DNA from: Gymnothorax reevesii
Lineage: Eukaryota; Chordata; Actinopteri; Anguilliformes; Muraenidae
Direction: 5' to 3'
Length of the DNA: 64,000 nt
Assembly (NCBI GenBank): GCA_029721435.1
Contig: CM056576.1
Coordinates: 65,987,876 to 66,051,875 of the forward strand
Shown one piece after another: positions 34,170-47,150 of the stretch (positions within the stretch are counted from its first letter, which is position 1; every line of letters begins with the position of its first letter). A program made the translations under genes and the position numbers. The notes under the pieces were generated by a model. That model saw only the letters and a program-made list of their open reading frames with translations. It searched no databases and had not been told where the DNA came from.

Positions 34170-35738
34170 CAGAGCTGGGAAAAAGAATATGCCCTCTTCC
34201 TGATTTCTTTTACTTTTGCATATTCGCCACACCTAAATGTTTCAGATCATCTTACTAATTTCACTATTTGACAAACGTAACCCGAGTAAACACAAAATAA
34301 AGGTTTTCAACAGAGACTGTGTATTGAAGGAAAAAAGCTATTCAACCCTGCCCTACCCAATGTGAAAGTCCCCAGATTTGCTAAATCAACTAGTTAAACA
34401 GATTTAATCGATTTCACAAGACACACACTGGCATGATTACTGTCAGACCTGTGGAATCTGAACATGACAGTAAAAATAGCCTCTCCAGTAATGTGAACAA
34501 GGAAAAGGCAGCACATGATGCCGCAGTGTTAAGAAATTCAAGATCAGATGAAAAACAAAGCTGTTGAAATGTTTACCAAGACATTTCTAAGGTCTTGGTA
34601 TTCCAGCAAACCACAGTTAGAGCCATTATCTACAAATGGGGAAAACTCGGAGCAGTAGAGAACCTTCCCAGAAGGGGCCAGCCTATCCGATTCCTCCAAG
34701 AGCGCATCGACTACTCATCCAGGAGGTTGCAAAATAACCCATTCACGAACATGTAAAGAAATCCAGGCTTCACTTACCTCAGTCAAAGTAAATGTTCACA
34801 ATCCCACAATAAAGTGGGGACTGGGTAAAAATGGCATCCATGGGAGAGCTGCGGGGCGAAAAATCAGTGCTGTCCAGAAAAAACACAAAGGCTCATCTCA
34901 CATTGCCAAAAACATCTTGACGAACCCCAAAACTTTCAGCATAATTTTCTGTAGATTGAGTATTCAAAAGTGGAGCTTTTTGGAAGACATGGGTGCTGTG
35001 ACATCTGGCGTAAAGCAATCTGGCATAAAACAATAAGAACATTGTACCAATAGTAAAGCATGTTGGTGGTTATGCGATAGTCTGTGGCTGCTTAGCTCCC
35101 TCAGGACTTGGACGACTTGCCAGGATTTTTGGAACATGGATTCAGCTCTCTAATGGAGAAACCTCAACGAGAATGTCCAGATATCAGTTTGTGACCAAAG
35201 CTCTAATGCAGTTGGGTTATGGAGCAAGACAATGATTTGAAGCACACACATCAGTCCACAACTGAATCCTCAAAAGAAACATAATTAAGGGTTTGGAATG
35301 GAGTGGCCTAGTCAAAAAGTCCTGACTTAAATCTGATTGAGTTGCTGTGACATGACCTTACACACGCAGTGCATGCTCGAAAGCCCTGTGATGTGGCGGA
35401 AATAAAACAATTCTGTCAGGAAGAATGGGCCGAAATTTCTTCTTAGAGATGAAAAGACTGCCAGTTATTGGAAATGTCTAATGGTAGTTGTTGACCCCAA
35501 AGGTGGCACAACCTGTTGTTAGGTTTAGGGAAGAAATTATTTTTTGACCTGGGTGACATAGGTTTTGAATAAATCGCCTTTAATGAATGAAATCATCTTT
35601 TAAAGTCTCCATTTTGTGTTAACTCATGTTTTCTCTGTCTTACATTAAAATTAGATGGATCAAATGAAAAATGTAAATATGACAAGTAAGCAAAAATTGA
35701 AGAAATCAGGAAGGAGTTAAGGAGTTTTCACAGTACTG
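34170..35738 (+). mobile_element. Tc1-like family B, full length, inactive
   Basis: TA occurs at both borders (34168-34169 and 35739-35740). Ends are CAGAGCTGGGAAAAAGAATA and, inverted, CAGTACTGTGAAAACTCCTT, both running into CTTCCTGATTTCTT. At 1569 bases the length is normal for Tc1 elements. The coding region (about 34540-35520) has recognisable blocks: helix-turn-helix near 34590-34640, VCGCLAPSGLGRL near 35080-35115, a worn AMQLGYGARQ(+)DNDLKHTHQS block near 35200-35250, SPDLNLIELL near 35320-35345, and KGGTTCC at about 35500. Stops and frameshifts abound. Confidence 0.85.
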
Positions 35739-37389
35739 TAAAATTTTTCTTATATATAGTTTAATTGGAGAGCTTTTTGTTGGTGTCCATACTTTCCTCT
35801 GCTGCACTCAGTTAGTGTTTGCCATCCGAAATGTGCCTTGAAATTATTGGAGTGAATTCTTTTTTTTTACTTGAATTTAAAAACAATACTTTTAACCAGT
35901 TTCATTCAAAACAGCCATTAGCATTTGGTTATCAAACTTGCCACTCTTCATGCACGAAGAAAAATACCAATACTTACATTTATCTTTGCATATATATTCT
36001 ATGTTGCAAAGATTGAATTGAAACACACCACTGAGTTGGTTTGTGCAAGGGCTCGTGGAGTATGAGAGAGATGATGTCTTGTAGGGTTGATCCATCTCAA
36101 GCACAGAGACTCCCTGATGCAGATGGCCTCCATGCTTGGACTGTGCATCATTCATCTCAGGGAATGGCACATCTGTAGCATCTACTCTCGCAATGAGCGA
36201 TCTGTAGGGGCTGACAGCCAATCCTGTGGTTTAATTTAGGACCAATATTCCATGTCTCTGGCCATTATCTCATTAGCTGGAATGGAAAGGCATATTTTTA
36301 TATTTATCCTATAAATAATTAAAATTTGATGTGGTACAACCCACAGGATAAAGGTTTGGTATCACACGTAATACAGCTTTCTCGCATTCTGATTGGTCAG
36401 ATTCCATTCATGAGCAAACTTAAACCAATGAAATGCTCCAACTGTTACTGGACTTTCTTTACACCTTCCAAAGTTGTTTGCCAAGTCCCAGCATCGCTGA
36501 CCTGAGCCCTGGCGATGTCTCTGGTGGAGTTAATTAGTTGTACATCAGCACACATACTATGTAGCTGTACGTCCCAAATGAAGGCGTATCCCTGTGAATC
36601 CTCCTCTGAATAATTGCAGGAGATGTAATTTCCATTACGTAATTCTGCACATTGTTGTTTATCTTAGTTTAACTTTACTACATGTTGGCTACATGTAGCA
36701 CATGCTCGCGTCTGCCTTCATGTTAAATTTTGCAAGAGAGCATATCAGGTCATGGGGCACTGTGCACAGGCTAGTGTCCGATGTTAAAAAATAAATATAT
36801 TACTGTGTGATTTGTCCTGCTAGAAGGGTTTTATGGCACTGATACATATTGAATTAATCTCCCTGTGTCATTTTCACTACGTCATATTAAAACTGGCACG
36901 AAATTTAAATTGTGATTTCCTCTTGTGCACACTTACTGTATGTCGATTAGCCCTCTGGACGCTTTTCAGTTACCTTTAAGTTGCATGATTAATGTGCGCT
37001 ATTTTTTGGCATTGGGTTTGTTTGACACTTTGGTCTAAGTGATTTGATTTTTCCATTTTACGAATCAAACAACTTTTACATTTATGGGATAAATGGTCTC
37101 AAATTCCTGAGCCTGAGAAATATTTATGAAACTTGAGTAGTAATTTTCAATGATTCCTCGCCAAAGGCTCAGAATGAATGAAAATTACTACTCTCGTTTC
37201 CAAAATATAATACTATACTTTTAGGTTATGATATATTTTCATTTTTTTGCTTTGTGATGGTATAAGTTTCCGTGACGTAGAATTTGGTGTCACAACCCTT
37301 GTATCTCTTTAATTAGTCTGTCACCTGTTCTTAGCGGTCTTCACAGATTTTGTGGTTGATCTTTCTTAATTGATTTAATGTACTGTAAT
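35739..37389. other. Intron 2 block without recognised features
   Basis: About 1.6 kb between the Tc1 family B element and the forward gypsy relic. No gene, RNA or transposon signature was recognised. Confidence 0.45.
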
Positions 37390-37592
37390 ACCCCTTGCCA
37401 CCCAATTTAAACATTTGTATGCTTACCTACCCCTTTCACCCCTCTACTGTTCCATGCTGATCACTTAAGTCTGACTGCCCCTCACCTTGAGTTTTTCCTG
37501 GCCCTACTCTGTTCTGTTGCCTGTTGCTCGTAATAAATACACCCTAATGTGGACCCTCCTACCTGATTTGTAACAGTACAATCCTGCTAAGA

Positions 37593-38040
37593 ATGGAGCC
37601 AGCAGATCTCACTATTGTGGATGATTCCACTAGGTTTCAGCGGAATTGGATTAGACAAAAACAGGCAGAGCTTCGCCATCTACACTAATCCATTAACATG
37701 ATATCCAACCAACTTGTGGCAGTTGCCGAAATCTCCCTGGATTCCACTGCTGCTGCTCAAGCAGCCACTGCCCTCACACAACAAACTATCACTCAGTCTG
37801 TCATGCATGAGTCCAACTTGGCAACAGTGGACTCCTATGATGCTAACCCTTCCACCCACTGAAGTTCCCTAGCCCAGTGTTCAATGATCTCCCAGTTCCA
37901 GCTATCTTTGTTTCCGATTTGAGCGCTCTTGTGAAGCTTTCATCATCACTTGCTTCTCAGTTTAGGTTAGAGACGAGACAACTGCTTGCTGGGAGGCAGA
38001 AGATACTGCAGTGTAGTCCTTCACCACTTTCGTGAAAATA
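37593..38040 (+). pseudogene. Gypsy gag relic, forward copy
   Basis: From ATG at 37593 it reads MEPADLTIVDDSTRFQRNW, a stop after RHLH, then LVAVAEISLDSTAAAQAAT and TQSVMHESNLATVDSYDANP before another stop at 37861. EISL, AAA-x-AA, TQS and HExN align with the gag in intron 1. Particle-forming function is lost. Confidence 0.55.
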
Positions 38041-38518
38041 TGAGTTTAGTCTTTAACCAGTTCTGGTGCAGCCATGCCACCCCCCAGAGGTTTCTCCAGG
38101 TGCATCAGGCCACTTTGTAGGTGTCGGAATATTCCATATATTTCTGCACCCTGGCTGCTGGCATACGTTGAGATCCCTAAGCTCTTTATGATACCGTCCC
38201 GTTCAGCCCATTGGACCAAGCGCAAGATCAACTCACCACCTGCATTCTCCCTCCAGATTTTGATTGCCTCATCGACTGCTAATTGATGCTCAGCTGCAAG
38301 AGAGGTGGTTGAACAGTGCTCCAGGCCACAGACGTCTGCCTTTTCCAAGAGCCCACATGCTCTGCTTCAAGCTACCCCACATTCAGTTCCCTCAGCACCT
38401 ATGAAGGTCGGCAGGGCAAATATGCACCAACTGCCCCCCTGTCCTGTACAGTGACCTCACCTTATCTCAAGAGAAGACGTACTTTCTGTAGCATCCATGT
38501 TTTCCTCTCGACTGCAAG

Positions 38519-39540
38519 ATGGAGCTGCTAGATTTGAAGAGAGATCCCACCATCTATCATGACCTTCACCGGGTATTCAGCAAGACGGGTGCCATGTCAC
38601 TTCCGCCCAGTAGGCCACTTGACTGTGCCATTGATCTACTTCCTGGAACATTGCTTCCTAAGGGCTGGCTGCAACAAAAGTTGAGTGGAAGACTGCATTC
38701 AACATCCCTACCGGGCTCCCAAATTACCTGGTGAGGCCAGTCAGGCTCATTACTGCCCAGCTTTCTTCCAGAACCTAATTACTGATGTCCACCGAGACAT
38801 TGTGTCCCATTTTATCTATGTCTACCTTGAACAATATCTTGGTCTTCTCTCCTACCTTGGAGTAACAAACCTGTCATGACCACATTGTCATTAAAAGGCT
38901 GTTGGAGGGTCACTTACTCCTTAAACCCAAAAAATGTGAGCTCTACTGTATCACTGCTCAATTCCTGGGCTTCACTGTATCTCAAGACACCATCGAGATG
39001 GATCATCAGAAAGGACAGGCTGTACAGTACTGGCCAGACCCTGGGGACTGTAAACAGCTTCAGAGATTCCTCGGGTTTGACAACTTCCATCTGTGGTTCA
39101 TAAGAGGAAACTCCACGGTGGCTCCCCCCGTTGCAAGCCTCATATCCCTCAAGATGCCATTCTCCTGAACCCTCCAGGTGGCCTTGGCCTTTCCCCAGCT
39201 TAAAATAATGTTCCTTAGTGCTCCTGTACTCATGTTTCATGACTCCCAGTGCTCATTCATTGTGGTGGTGGATGCCATCAATATAGGTGTTGGAGTGGCC
39301 CTCACTTAGAGCACAGCCAACGGCAAGTTCCATCCATGTGCCTTTTTTTCTTGGGGGCTGTCTGAGGCAGAAAGAAATTATTCCACAGGTGATAATGATT
39401 TATTGGCTGTTAAGCTGACATTAGGAGTAGAGGCAATAGCTGGAGGGTGCCAGCATCATGTCCTCGTCTGGACCAACCACCGCAACCTGGAGTACCTTTT
39501 CTCAGCCAACAAGTTGAACCCCAGGCTAATTTAATGGTTT
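38519..39540 (+). pseudogene. Gypsy reverse transcriptase and RNase H (relic)
   Basis: The tract opens with [20 protein letters not shown] then [12 protein letters not shown], matching the YHDLxxVFSKxxAxxLPPHRPxDCxIDLLPG entry of chromovirus-like gypsy pol. Near 38818-38850 MSTLNNILVFS stands in for YLDDILVFS, so both catalytic aspartates are asparagine. VIKRLLEGHLLLKPKKCEL and QFLGFTVS follow, then QRFLGFDNF. RNase H shows FIVVVDAINIGVGVAL near 39255-39305 (aspartate kept) and NYSTGDNDLLAVKL near 39375-39418. The stop in SVLT*STANGK and a large gap after the entry block confirm decay. Confidence 0.82.
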
Positions 39541-39680
39541 AAACTAGAGGGTTCAGGTAAACACGTGTCGCCTGCGTGTGACTACCAACTGAAAGTGTGA
39601 CTACCGGACAGACAGACGGACAGACAGACGTCGGACAAAGTGATCCCTATGTGCCGCTATGCTTGGCAGGCGACACAAAA

Positions 39681-42600
39681 AATGATGCCTTGGTTCCAGG
39701 GCTCTAGATGACCATTTCTTGTGCCACTTATTCCAGCCACGACGGCCCAATCTGAAAATCCAGTTAGATGGAGGGATGTTTGCTCAGAACTGTCTTTTTT
39801 TATTTCCACCAAACACTGTTAAGTGAATTTGCAAAGGGAGAAATAGCAGAGTAAAAGCACTCAGGTAATTTAAAGACTTCCAAATGCAACCATACATATT
39901 TAAAATGTATTAAAAATATAAAGAAATGTTAAAGGCAGGGAATCCATGGGAAAGCGTAACTGTGCAGCTGTGTGCCTCTGATGAACTAAAAATGAGTTCC
40001 TTGATTGTTGAGGGACCCTGATGCTAGATTGCCTGCCTCAGTTGAAATATTTCAAATGCTTTCAGAAACTTTTATCTTTTTTCCTAAAGAATTCTTAATT
40101 TCATGCAATTGGAGAAACATGCTTCATCCCCTGTGCCCCCCAAACAATCAGAATTGGATCCATGTCAATCTTTTTTTTTTTTTTTGCACTTCTACAATTT
40201 TACATGCGGGTCGTCTTTGTATGATAAGCTGCTCTCTCTTCTGTGCTTCTCGCAGGACTTGTCATATGTGGCTGTGAATCAGTAGTGGCAAATCGGAAAT
40301 GCTGATTGTCTCTCTGTATCTCTCTCTCTCTACCTCCTCCACATTGCCAGGACAAGCTCTCTGTATTGAATTTTGTAAATTTTTTGATCAAAATGAGGAT
40401 TTGACATTGAAGAGGTAGAAAAAGGGGAAAAATGCGCCACAATGATTTCACATGTATCATCTCATGGCATCCAATGAGGCTGGCCGGGCTGGATTTAATC
40501 TTATTCCGCTGAAGCGAAACCATGCTTTTTTGTCCGTGAGCCAATTTCCCCTTTTCCCCCGGACAGGCCAGCAGACACGGTCACCCATAACACTTTCCCA
40601 CTAGTTCCGCATGGCTCCCTCCTGTTAATGTCATGCTTAGCCAGTTATCGGCACCAGGTAACGTCCCAGGCTGGACATAATGGTGGTCAATGAAAAACAA
40701 ACTCATGTCATTTCCCATCATTATTGCTGCACTTTGGTGCAGAGGGATGAAACTGGCCAGCCATCACAAACTTGCACACCCTGCCCCACCTCAAGGTCTA
40801 CATAAAGTGCCTCTGCTCGACTCCGTCATCCTTTGTCCACGGATTGTTCTTACTGTATGCAGCTAGGTTTATAAGAGTTCAAATTCTGTCATATATCTGA
40901 AAATTCCGCAGAGAGGTCTAACTCATGGAGGGCTGCCGAGTCTGCGTTTTTTTTTTTTTTTTTTTTTGTGGTTTCCTTTCAATCATTCCCACAATTTTGC
41001 CTTGGAAACCAGGTGTGTAGAATTGCTATTAAAGAACACGCAAAACATCTGACATCACGTCTCTGCAGCCGTGCAGTTTTAATGAGCATAATCTGTATCG
41101 TATTTATCCAAATTATTATTCAGCAGTCTTTTTGAAAGAAATGTGGATAAACTGCAAATAGAAAGATTATTTTCAACAATTTCAAGACATCTTTGTTACT
41201 TCCTTGTTACCCCTTAAAAAATATGAAAAAATATGATCTCATCATTTCTGTTTTATTATCAATATATCTGGTATTAATTACTGTGAGGACCTGACAGACA
41301 TGTCTTTTACAGTCTTGTCTCCAGTTGAAAAAGAGAAAAATACTGTAAGAGCCAAATAAATAATTCCCTAAAACATTATTAAGATATCAGATTCCTACCC
41401 CTTTTCAGGCTCTGGAAGTTACTGGGGCACTGTATTAAGGGTTTTAGCCGAGTCAACATAAAAATGTCCTTGTTTTTTGCAGTGACAACAGTTTTGTTGA
41501 AGTGACCCCTTCTCAGCTCCTTAGCTCAGTGAGGTGAATTTCCGAGGACAAATCCAGATCATGTGCCATGTGGCCCTTTTTCCCCATTAAAATATAAGAT
41601 GTTCTGAAATACTTGATTCGTCTGAAAACCTAAACCATGGTAGTGGCACCTCCTGACAGTGAGAAAAGTAGAAAGATGCTTGGTCAGCAACCCATGTTCT
41701 GTATCACAAGGCTTCAAAAGCAGGCTGTCTCATAATTGTTTACAGTCTTGCAGTTTTCTGGGAAGGGTGGCATGCTACAACCACTGCCCTTGTGTGATAT
41801 GTTAGGCAGAGAACTCTTTTTAATCTTAGTGTGTAACTCACCCAATAAGTGGAAATGAGAATAAGGAACCTGGAGAGCTGCAACGTTGAGTGAATTGTAA
41901 TTGTTTGACCATTTCTGCCCTGTTGTATATGTATATTTGCAGCATGTAAAGTAGCAGTGCCCTCAGTGTTTCGCTAATTTACTTGAATGTATGCGTGCAT
42001 TTTGTTTTGTTCATATATTATTGAAGGCAATGGTTTGTACTGCTTGCTTTTTCATTGTTTCTATCTCCTAAAGCAGTCTACCACTTATGGTTAGTACAAA
42101 AGTCGCATACAACCAGTCAGCTTTAGGCACACAAACACCTACTGTTGTACCTTCCACAGAGAAAGGGCAAGCTCTCAAGTGATTAGATCGCCTTGTACGA
42201 AGCTTTCAGGGCCTGTTGTTCCTGCCAGGCAAAATGACTTATTAATGGAGCCTAATTTGCACGGAGGAGGGGCTTTTTTCACAGAAGATTCTGCATCAGA
42301 CCTATCTAACCTGCTTTTTATTTTAGTCACATTTATAAAAACAACCCTATCAGGGCTGATCCTCTCTTTTGAAAAACACAAATGCTATACAGTCTTCAAC
42401 TTAATTACGTTTTAGTGTTGCACATTGTGCGCATACGTTATTGACGTATTATTTTATGTGGTTACAGAAAGTGTGTGCTTATTGTAATGTGGCAAACACA
42501 GATTTTTTTTTCCTGATAATTTTTATCTGGAAACCAGTGTAAAGCTCTTGCAAAATATCTTCCGTGCTCAAATTTGGTTCTAATGAACAACGAGTTGCTT

Positions 42601-44851
42601 ATTATCTGTTTATTGATCCAATCTCTGTATAGCAAGTTCAAAAAGCTTTAATAGTAGTGTCTGTATTTTGTGGAATATGGCCTTGAAATGTTCTGCTTTT
42701 AGTATTTGCACATAGTGGAGTTTAAGAAAATTCCATGAGTAGTATATGGATATAATGGAGGCTAAAATGTTCCTTTTACGTTTTATATATGTAATGGAGT
42801 TTAGAGATGGTCTCTTTCTGTTTTGGTGTTTTGAAGGTGCCATTAGACGTGTTAATACACGGAGGCAAGGGCCTATGTGGAACTTGTTTTTAGTACTGAA
42901 GGGAAATTTGTGACTGCTCAACAAGCTCTATTTAAATTACATTAGCGGCTCACCATCTCCACACTTTTGTGATGTCAGTGAGGTGCTTTAAAGCTCCACG
43001 CTTCAATATGTTATTAACTGTAATGACAACCTCATTCTGGCTTATCAATATCAAGAAATTGGTGTAGAAATGGAGCAATGAGGCAGCATATGCACAAAAT
43101 TGACCACTGTAAAATATGCCTGTTTCATGAAACCAATATCTAAATAACGAATAATAACTGAGGCTTTTTCTCGCCATAAAAATGATATTTTTACCATTTC
43201 AGCATTGCAGCACATGTGTGTAAGTGAATAAAATAAGTGAATAAAAACCTGTAGCAACATTTTGATAACATTTATAATTATGAACAGAGAAGACATTTTC
43301 CACAATATTATGCTAGCTTCTCGAATCTAGCTGTCCCATTATGAAAATACTTCCTGATAATACTTACTGAATGCTTTTTCCTGCTTAAAATATGTTGAAG
43401 ATGCATTTCACCTTCGATAGTTCCATAATCAATAATGAAAACATTATTTTAAAAAGTTATTGTAAAAGACGTGTGATTAAAAAATAAATAAATAAATCAT
43501 ATTCAGGGAGCCATATACTACAGTGCGCTACAACATTACACCTGCAGAAAAACACCATGAGACAGAGGAAAGATGGCTATCTTCGGCACCTGGAGCAGCT
43601 GCTAGAGCGATATCTAGAAGTGGGGGTCTGGAATATGGTAGTTGTGGCTTTTGAAAATGAAAACTTAATGAGGTATCCCATTTAGGAAAAGCTTACGTGC
43701 TTACGGCTCCTTTGGCTCTGACTCCAGACTGCTCCTTTTAATTGCCTCTCAGTGTAAAGTGGTTGCTACCACTGCTGGGGATGTTTTCCTGTCAGGACGA
43801 GACCTGGTGCTGATCATAAACAGTGGCTGTTAATAGCTGCAGGGCACTCGACAGACCATTGAGCACGGACTCTGTGCTGCAAGCTGAGATACAGAGGGAA
43901 GAGCTTGTCACTGGAACCTTTTTATACTTTCTGGCATTACTATTGAAGTAATATTTCTCAATAGTTTGAGGCATCATCTATTAAAAAAATGTTTATTTAT
44001 TTATGTGTTAATAAATAGAAATAGTATCACTTTCATGTGTCCCTCATTTAATGAAACATCTCTTAGATTTCAGTCATCGGCTTGCATTGCATGTTGACAA
44101 TTCTATGGGATGTAGATATGCAGGTCTTCTTTATCTCATATGAATGGAAAACTTTACTCATTGTGAGCAGTCAAATGCAAGGTTGCTGGCCCTGATCAGT
44201 AATCGACTCAATTGTGATCCATCACCGCGAAGTTGCATCTGAGGCTACGAATGACGGGTTAGTCGAGAGACCTTTCGATATTGTAATCCTTTGCAAATGA
44301 GATGTGTGGTCCTTGGCAATTGAAAATGTAAACAGGTGAATCGAGGTGTTTTGCGCAGCGACTCATGACAGTTATTCAATAAGATTTCAAGTGAGGTTTT
44401 CTGCATGTCCCAAAATCTAAAATAACCCTGCGAGGAAGAGCCAGAGATGGCTTCACTTTGCAGCATCTCTCCAAAGAACTGCTTTAGTTAAATAAAGTGC
44501 AGTCGACAGCAGAAAGAGGCAGTCCTCTTGGGGAGGTGGTGAACGCAGGAGGTTTCTCCCCCTCGACTGCTCTTGATCCCTGCTCCTTGCTCATGCTTTC
44601 AGTCATCCTGTCCCTTGTCACCTTGTGTGCAGTCTGGTCTGTGACACCACTGCTGATTATGTCATTATTTTGCTCTGGGGGGGCCTTGACACATCTGCAG
44701 CGCTGATGTGTGTCTTCCACCCTGGCAACACTCCCAAAACCTACCCTCACACACGTGTGTGTGTGTGTGCGCGCGCACACACACACACACACATATACAC
44801 TTATACATGTGCAAATACTGATGTATACATGCACCCTCTCTCAAACATACT

Positions 44852-44884
<33 letters not shown>

Positions 44885-45408
44885 TCTCTCTCTCGCTCAG
44901 TTTTAGTTTGACTGCCAAGTCATCCCCCATGTCCCCCATTTCACCAGACAAGAAAGACCCCTACATTAAGCCTCCACCTTCCTTCTGCCCACTTTGTTCT
45001 TGAGGCCATTCTGTCCTCCCCAGGCACCCCACCCCTTTCACTCTCCAGATGTCCCCCTATTGCTTTACCCACCCAGCCCCCACTCTCGACCCCCGTTTTT
45101 TCCATGCGTGCAACTAAAATAAGAGACAAGTGACTTTGTAACCCTCTGTCAATCCCAGAAGTAACCCACCCAACCAAACCCCATGCATGTCTCACAGTCT
45201 TTGTAATGGGTCACCGGCTGCATCTTTTGGTCAAGTGTATGGCAGTGTGAATAGAAATGATTCCAACAATTAAATATGAAGAGTTGAAATACAGTGTGCT
45301 TGCGGAATTGATCAAGAATTGTAAGATCATTTTTGGTTATGGGTCAATACACTATTGAGGTAGATCCTAGCCCATGAAATGTGATGACGTATTCACCATA
45401 TTTAGAAT
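39681..45408. other. Intron 2 middle block, no gene seen
   Basis: 5.7 kb without coding signatures. 40550-40870 is GC-richer and not repeat-like, so it could be conserved noncoding sequence, but I see no specific motif cluster. 44748-44886 carries the CA/GT/GC repeats listed separately. Frames of about 100 codons at 40200-40544, 42610-42924 and 44484-44834 have no family signature. Confidence 0.45.
44748..44886. repeat. Alternating CA/GT/GC repeat cluster with perfect palindrome
   Basis: At about 44755-44792 a GT tract passes through GCGCGC into a CA tract, so the sequence is its own reverse complement and alternates purine and pyrimidine throughout. A second CGCGC plus CA tract runs at about 44853-44884. 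Such runs favour Z-DNA or cruciform structure in vitro. Confidence 0.85.
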
Positions 45409-45985
45409 ACAATCCCAACTCAAAAACAATAGGGACAGTACAAAAAATGCCCACAAAAACTTTAAGCACTGATTTCTAAGTTAAACGTCGCTGGTATTTC
45501 ATTGCAGACAAAGTAAAGACAAAATATTTCGTCCTCTATCTGCTCAACCTCATTTCATTTGAAAATATACATCCAGTCCTACCAGTTAGGCCTGCATTGC
45601 ATTGTAAAAAAGGGGGGAATTTAAGACTGGTAATGAGGCTAAAAAGAAGTATTGAATCATGATGTGGTTTTAAACGGATGATGTCGGCAGGTGATTTCAA
45701 TCATAATTTTGGTCGAAAAAGCAGCATCCAGGAAGGATGTCTGTCTGTCAGCGGCAAGGATGGTCTAAGGATCGCCACTTAACCCTCAAATATATGAGAA
45801 AATCAGTAAAAGGTTTAAAACAATGTTCATCACAGAAAGATAGGAGGAATGTGGATATCTCACCCTTTGTGAAGATTCAAGGAACTTGGAGGAATTCCTG
45901 ATCATAAGGGACAAGCACACAAGCCTGAGCTTAGTATCTGCTGTCTTCGATCACTCACATGGCACTGCATCAAGAACCATCATTT

Positions 45986-46475
45986 GGCTACCGTGTGGCT
46001 CACTCAGTTAAGGCGCTGCTTCGTGGAGCAGTAGTGAGCATCAAGACCCAGGTTTGAGCCCCGGTCATGGCAGTGCTGACAGTGACTGGCAGCCTTTTCA
46101 GAGTAGTGTACTATTGGTTTTACGCTCTAGGGAAATAAGTTGGGAGGGACTTCTGGTTTGAGATTATAGGTTTATAGCATTTGTTTTTTGCTCAAGCGCC
46201 TCCTGTTGGTCAGCCGGGCACTCGTCAGTAAAATTCTAAGTTTGCATGTGTTTTGCTTTTCCTTCGCCCTCATACTGAGCTTGCAAAGTTTCGAGAAATG
46301 AGTGTAAAACAGGCAGCGGCTGACAGGTTTTGGAGGAGAACCATGAGCTGTGTCGCTCTTCTGAGTTGGCAACAGGGGTTTGTGTACGCGCATGCTTGTG
46401 ATCATAGTTTGCTAACTGGGAATTTCAGATTCGGGTGGGATTGAAGATGCCAATGTTTTTTTAAACATTGAAATG
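45986..46475 (+). mobile_element. SINE, full-length copy 3 with tRNA-like head
   Basis: An exact 11-base target duplication, AACCATCATTT, flanks it at 45975-45985 and 46476-46486. The head reads GTGGCTCACTCAGTTAAGGC (A-box-like) and GGTTTGAGCCCCG at 46052-46064 (B-box-like), the internal RNA polymerase III promoter of tRNA-derived SINEs. The body (GCTCAAGCGCCTCCTGTTGG, CTTCGCCCTCATACTGAG) is shared with copies 1 and 2, and the tail is T/A-rich. It would depend on a partner LINE for movement. Confidence 0.9.
46052..46064 (+). promoter_or_regulatory. B-box-like pol III promoter of SINE copy 3
   Basis: GGTTTGAGCCCCG differs at a few bases from the B-box consensus GGTTCGANTCC. It lies about 50 bases after the A-box-like TGGCTCACTCAGTT, normal tRNA spacing. 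Confidence 0.6.
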
Positions 46476-46582
46476 AACCATCATTTATTTATTAGTCACA
46501 TAACCACGTGAGATCACATTTTCTTAGGCAAACTTTTGTCATGTACATCGTTAAATTTTCAAATGCTAGTTAAAACCTTATC

Positions 46583-47150
46583 GTGCAAAAAAAGAAACCT
46601 GATGTAAAGTGTCCAGAAGAGCCATTGATTTCCCTGAGCTCAAAGGCATCTGCAATGAACAATTACACAGAAGAAATGTATATTGTGGTCAGACAAATCA
46701 ATATTTCAAGTCTTTGTTTGGAAGAAATGGGGGCCATGTGCTCCAGACCAAAGGAGAAAAGGACCGTCCAGACTCTTGCCTGCAACACATTCAAAAGCCA
46801 TGCTGTCATTGTACAGGGTCGTGTCACTGCCCCTGGCAAGGTTAACCTGCTTCTCTGTGAAACCACCGTTAATGCTGTAAAGTATTCTAAGACTTTGGAA
46901 CAACATATGCTGCCTACAAGATGACATCTTTTCCAGGGACGCCCATGCATATTTAAACAAGTCAACACAAAACCATAATCTGCATGCATTACAAATGCAT
47001 GGCTGCATAAGAGGAGGATACCGGTGTTTGACTGGCCTGCCTGCAGTCCTAACCTCCTCCAAATAGAGACCAAATGCTACTGTTGAACACCTCAAGGGAG
47101 AATGGAACAAAATTGAACCTGAAACACTTAATGATTTGGTGTATTCAGTC
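46583..47150 (+). pseudogene. Tc1-like transposase C-terminal half, copy 4 (broken)
   Basis: The open piece at 46583-46924 holds the middle of the transposase (YIVVRQINISSLCLEEMG, SHAVIVQGRVTAPGKVN, KTLEQHMLPTR). Beyond its stop, FQGRPCIFKQVNTKP lies where FQQDNAKPH is expected, so the second catalytic aspartate is valine. DWPACSPNLLQIET occupies the SPDLSPIEN position. Inactive. Confidence 0.65.

Larger units (their letters stand above)
37390..39680 (+). mobile_element. Ty3/gypsy-type LTR retrotransposon relic, forward strand
   Basis: A possible LTR end with AATAAATACACCC near 37530-37550 precedes a gag start at 37593, then a degraded gag, the pol entry region near 38519, reverse transcriptase to about 39100 and RNase H to about 39535. 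Integrase and the right LTR were not found, so the 3' half is missing. It belongs to the same family as the reverse-strand relic in intron 1 by gag similarity. Confidence 0.78.

Noticed and set aside
36345..36480. Inverted-looking sequence TTCTCGCATTCTGATTGGTC with CAAT-box-like motifs
   Set aside because: CCAAT-type words occur on both strands but no partner promoter features or gene start nearby.
38046..38348. Reverse 100-codon frame inside the forward gypsy relic
   Set aside because: Antisense shadow of degraded gag sequence; no independent signature.
44484..45003. Several frames of about 100 codons on both strands
   Set aside because: They are translations of the CA/GT repeats and their flanks (VCVCV, THTHT runs).
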